The notes beneath the pieces are model-generated. The model was not told where the DNA came from, searched no databases, and was given only the letters and a program-made list of their open reading frames with translations. Shown in pieces: positions 31,827-34,109 of a stretch of 34,109 nt of DNA. The position numbers were made by a program, and so were the translations under genes. The DNA is from Burkholderiales bacterium (GTDB taxonomy: Bacteria; Vulcanimicrobiota; Xenobia; Xenobiales; Xenobiaceae), in NCBI GenBank assembly GCA_012799975.1, contig JAAZKF010000125.1, forward strand, positions 1-34,109, read 5' to 3'. Each line of letters opens with the position of its first letter. The stretch's first letter is position 1.

Positions 31827-32615
31827 TCAGCCGAACTGCCGGCCCAGGAGGCGCGCCAGCCAACCGGTCCAGCTGCTGTCCTGCAACCTGTTATGTTCGC
31901 GACGAGCTTCCTTCAGGGCAGGGTCCAAGGCCAAGGCCCGCTCCAAGGCGAAACGAGCCCGGTCCTCCTGCTGCAGGGCCTGGGCCACCCGGGCCGAGAG
32001 ATACCACAACCAGGCGCGGTCCGGACGACGCTCCAGGGCCGCCTGGAATTCCAGCCAGGCCTGCTCGAAGGCCCCCACCCCCAGGAAGACCAGACCGATT
32101 CTCTGGCGGTAATCCGGGTCTTCCCCACTCAGGCTGCGAACCATGTCCAGACAATCCGAGGCCGCATCCAATCGCCCCGAACGCAAAAGGCACTCGGCGC
32201 GCTCCAACCACAGGGCGGGCGGAATCAGCCCCCGAGACAGTTTCAAGGCCTGATCCGAGAAGCGCAAGGCCTCCTCGTCCTGCCCCTGATAGGCAGCCAC
32301 CAATCCGGCCACGCTCAGGACGCGGGGTGCGGAGGGGAAGAATTCCAAGGCCTTATTGGCCCAGACCCGGGCCCGGGGTAGCTCGTCCATGGCCAGGTGG
32401 CAACGGACCTGACCCGCCCAGGCATCGAAGAGGTCCCGCTGCTCCGCGACGGCTCGCGAGAACTCCAGCAAGGCCGGCTCGTAGCGTCCCTCCAGGTAGA
32501 GGGACTCGGCGCGAGCGAGGAACGTCCCGGCATGGGGTTCCGGGGCTCCTTCTTCGCTGTGGGGCCGCGAGGGCACTCCGGAATCTCCAAACTCCAACCA
32601 GGAAAAGCGGTCCAT
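31827..32615 (-). CDS. Tetratricopeptide-repeat protein
   Basis: 262 aa. About four TPR-like units: FLARAESLYLEGRYEPALLE (30-50), VWANKALEFFPSAPRVLSVA, ERAECLLRSGRLDAASDCLD and AWLWYLSARVAQALQQEDRARF with LERALALDP. It has no signal peptide or membrane segment and would act as a cytoplasmic protein-protein scaffold. The C-terminus (DSSWTGWLARLLGRQFG) is amphipathic. The start ATG at 32615 has AAGGA eight bases upstream. It leads the TPR-PilT-RMD1 operon; that context suggests an interaction with PilT. Its partner is not identified. Confidence 0.8.
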   Translation of the reverse strand: MDRFSWLEFGDSGVPSRPHSEEGAPEPHAGTFLARAESLYLEGRYEPALLEFSRAVAEQRDLFDAWAGQVRCHLAMDELPRARVWANKALEFFPSAPRVLSVAGLVAAYQGQDEEALRFSDQALKLSRGLIPPALWLERAECLLRSGRLDAASDCLDMVRSLSGEDPDYRQRIGLVFLGVGAFEQAWLEFQAALERRPDRAWLWYLSARVAQALQQEDRARFALERALALDPALKEARREHNRLQDSSWTGWLARLLGRQFG

Positions 32616-32818
32616 CAGACGTCCTTCTCAACCGCCCCTGCAGCGACGCTGCGAGCGGATCTGGCAGGTTCGTCCTGCTCCCGGGGATGGCCTCCCCCTT
32701 CCTCAAAGCGTTGCCTGGTTCCAGAAGACCATGGCCTGAGCGCAGGGCGATTTCCAGGCAGGACTCCCGGGGTCCACCTCGTAAAAAAGGGCTTCACCAT
32801 TGGACCGGAGGCTTTGTC

Positions 32819-33010
32819 ATGGCTGATTTTGGAAACCTTCCCCTGAACCGAGGCGACCTGGTGGAGGCTTTTGACGAGCAGAACCGGTCCTTGGGCAAGT
32901 TCCGCATCTCGCGAGTGGTCAATCCCCGCGTGGTCAAGGTCGTCGACGAGGATGGCATCGTGAAGTCCTTCCATCCCGACCGCCTGAAGATGGTTGACCG
33001 AGGCCGCTGA
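32819..33010 (+). CDS. Small conserved-looking protein, unknown
   Basis: 63-residue protein with CGGAGG seven bases upstream of the ATG. It is mainly beta-like and charged: LVEAFDEQNRSLGKFRISRV and RVVKVVDEDGIVKSFHPDRL. The pattern of alternating strands ending DRLKMV resembles small KOW/SH3-like proteins, but I do not recognise it. It stands alone between the TPR operon (divergent, 203 bp) and the tRNA (131 bp). Confidence 0.7.
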   Translation: MADFGNLPLNRGDLVEAFDEQNRSLGKFRISRVVNPRVVKVVDEDGIVKSFHPDRLKMVDRGR

Positions 33011-33082
33011 ACCGGGACACGAAGCCGGTTTCCCCAGCGTCGCAGGCCTCCCGGACATCTCTGTTTTCCCTTGCCCGCCCTC

Positions 33083-33111
33083 TTGCCAATCTCTGGAGCC
33101 GGTGCTAGAAT
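33083..33111 (+). promoter_or_regulatory. tRNA-Asn promoter
   Basis: TTGCCA (33083-33088) and TAGAAT (33106-33111) with a 17-base spacer ending in TGC. The match to sigma-70 consensus is very good. Transcription would start near 33118, 24 bases before the tRNA. Confidence 0.8.
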
Positions 33112-33141
33112 GGCACCCGTCGGTAGCAGTCCGACGCAAAT

Positions 33142-33216
33142 TCCGACGTAGCTCAGTGGTAGAGCAACCGGCTGTTAACCGGTTGGTCGCTGGTTCGAGT
33201 CCAGCCGTCGGAGCCA
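33142..33216 (+). tRNA. tRNA-Asn (anticodon GTT)
   Basis: Complete cloverleaf: acceptor stem TCCGACG pairs with CGTCGGA, the D-arm has GCTCAGTGGTAGAGC, the anticodon stem-loop CCGGCTGTTAACCGG holds GTT, and the T-arm is CTGGTTCGAGTCCAG. The discriminator is G and CCA is encoded. It is 75 nt long. It sits 5' to a region with a DUF2924 cassette, a common setting for integrated elements. Confidence 0.95.
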
Positions 33217-33225
33217 AAATTCAAT

Positions 33226-33285
33226 CCGCTGATTTCAGCGGTTCTCGTTTAACGCAAGACCCCGTGGGGTGATCCCCTCGGGGTC
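33226..33285 (+). terminator. Two hairpins ending the tRNA transcript
   Basis: First hairpin CCGCTG-ATTT-CAGCGG (33226-33241), followed by TTCTCGTTT. Second nested hairpin GACCCCG/CGGGGTC with inner GGGG/CCCC (33258-33285), followed by TCGTCGTTT. Both resemble intrinsic terminators. Confidence 0.7.
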
Positions 33286-33725
33286 TCGTCGTTTCCGGCG
33301 TGCCCACGCCGACTTACGCCCGCCCGCACATTTACCCTGATTCTCCGTTTCGAAGCCCTCAGTCCGGGGGCCGGGTGCAACCCTGGGGGCTGCGGGCGCT
33401 CATCGAAAATGTCTTTTCCGAATTCTCCCGTTCTCCGTTTTTCGAATCGCCTTGTTTAACGGCCCGGCTGCATCCGGACACCCGTTTCGACATTTCGAAC
33501 TCCCCTCCGGTAGGTATCTGCCGAAAGCCGGACCAGTGGGTCCGGCGCAAGCGGATTACCAGACAGCGGAAACAGCCGTGAGATCGGAGACCGTTGTGGG
33601 TGCCGGCGACATCGCCCTCGGGCGGTGTCGAACGGGCTCCAACGGCCTTCTCGATGACCGGCCTATCCAGTCCCGCGGCATCCATCACGGAACCCTTCCT
33701 CGGCCTCCCGCAAAAGGAGGACCGG
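33286..33725. other. Non-coding stretch after the tRNA with repeated CGTTTCGA-type motifs
   Basis: About 440 bp without a convincing gene (frames present have poor starts and no recognisable domain). Base composition is visibly richer in T than the neighbours. The motif TTCTCCGTTT-CGAA occurs at 33341-33354 and, with two extra T, at 33431-33446; a related CCGTTTCGACATTTCGAA is at about 33482-33499. These may be binding sites, remnants of a mobile element or attachment sites. Confidence 0.4.
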
Positions 33726-33923
33726 ATGCCGGCCAACGAACACGTCCCAATCTCTCTCGACGAGGTGATATCGGAGATCGCCGCGATCCTGGCCCGGGGT
33801 TACATGCGCCATCGAAACGGACGCCGAATCGCCCCTGATTCCGGCAGTGGGGCAGAGCATGTAGCGCAAGTTGAAGAATCTGATGCGTTTACGGAGAAAC
33901 GCCTTGATATTCCGGGCCACTGA
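33726..33923 (+). CDS. Small protein of DUF2924/recombinase cassettes
   Basis: 65 aa. The ATG at 33726 follows AAAGGAGG by five bases. It contains ISLDEVISEIAAILARGYMR, a pattern I associate with short genes upstream of DUF2924 and serine recombinase genes in many genomes. The C-terminus is low complexity and acidic. No enzymatic motif. Association with the next gene (90 bp further) supports a cassette. The family memory is not verified here. Confidence 0.7.
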   Translation: MPANEHVPISLDEVISEIAAILARGYMRHRNGRRIAPDSGSGAEHVAQVEESDAFTEKRLDIPGH

Positions 33924-34013
33924 AGCCTTCATTCATTCACGAGTTAACGCCCTGAGATTGCGGCGCGGACGGGCCGCCCGCAGGGCGAAGCCCATGAACC
34001 AAGGAGGTTTCGG

Positions 34014-34109
34014 ATGGAAGCAACAACGTATCAAGAGGTCCAGGGGCTCTCCCGGATGACCGTCGGAGAACTCCGGGACAAGTACCTCGAGGTCTTCGGA
34101 GAAGAGACC
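34014..34109 (+). CDS. DUF2924 family protein, first 32 residues (truncated by window edge)
   Basis: The frame from ATG 34014 (AGGAGG six bases upstream) runs off the window. It reads MEATTYQEVQGL, then SRMTVGELRDKYLEVFGEE, the characteristic DUF2924 N-terminus. These proteins usually precede a serine recombinase/resolvase in mobile or phage-like cassettes. The rest is not visible. Confidence 0.75.
   Translation, partial: MEATTYQEVQGLSRMTVGELRDKYLEVFGEET

Noticed and set aside
33359-33736. 125-codon minus-strand frame in the gap after the tRNA
   Set aside because: No ribosome site, odd composition and no recognisable domain; treated as non-coding.

Overview
The window is a gene-dense stretch of a GC-rich bacterial chromosome. 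It holds about 36 protein genes, one tRNA and almost no spare DNA. Most genes are on the minus strand in long, tightly packed runs with overlapping start and stop codons (ATGA, GTGA, TTGA). Single genes on the plus strand break these runs. The host lineage cannot be named from sequence alone. The mixture includes a type II pantothenate kinase, a FakA/FakB pair, DUF1290/DUF881 envelope proteins, PilT, a class II AroQ and a YprA/MrfA helicase. This suggests a deep-branching or uncultured, non-enterobacterial group. TTG start codons are unusually frequent: nine genes, most with a good Shine-Dalgarno sequence.

Layout. 1-4020 (minus): clpP, hemE, hemG, a small unknown gene, then the truncated pantothenate kinase. 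4171-5403 (plus): a secreted M23-like protein with a long coiled coil. 5413-7929 (minus): fakA and a DegV/FakB gene behind a structured leader. 8339-8791 (plus): unknown gene. 8812-13374 (minus): DUF881, DUF1290, a fused phosphotransacylase/butyrate kinase, and a second, stand-alone phosphotransbutyrylase. 13516-14553 (plus): a group 2 type sigma factor. 14581-22514 (minus): nine genes, namely a response regulator with an RsbW-like ATPase domain, aroB, aroQ, a two-repeat exported protein, truB, MEMO, AMMECR1, a histidine kinase and a NarL-type regulator. 22652-23209 (plus): aroK, whose 3' end overlaps aroE. 23151-29107 (minus): mrfA-like helicase, a small membrane protein, dapA, aroA, aroE. 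29245-29544 (minus): stand-alone CBM48 protein with its own strong promoter. 29867-32615 (minus): TPR protein, PilT, RMD1/YagE protein. 32819 onward (plus): a 63-residue protein, tRNA-Asn, a long gap, then a 65-residue protein and the start of a DUF2924 gene. The last two look like the edge of a recombinase-type mobile cassette beside the tRNA.

Functional themes. Five shikimate enzymes (AroB, AroQ, AroE, AroK, AroA) lie within 6 kb, together with DapA. FakA/FakB, the Pta-Buk fusion and Ptb all make or use acyl-phosphates and lie within 7 kb. Regulation is rich: a sigma factor, an RsbW-like response regulator and a two-component pair. Recognisable promoters share a TGC-TANNNT extended -10 element.

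The most interesting points are the Pta-Buk fusion, the M23-like protein with an altered zinc motif, the REC-ATPase regulator heading the aroB/truB/MEMO run, the TPR-PilT-RMD1 operon and the tRNA-linked cassette.
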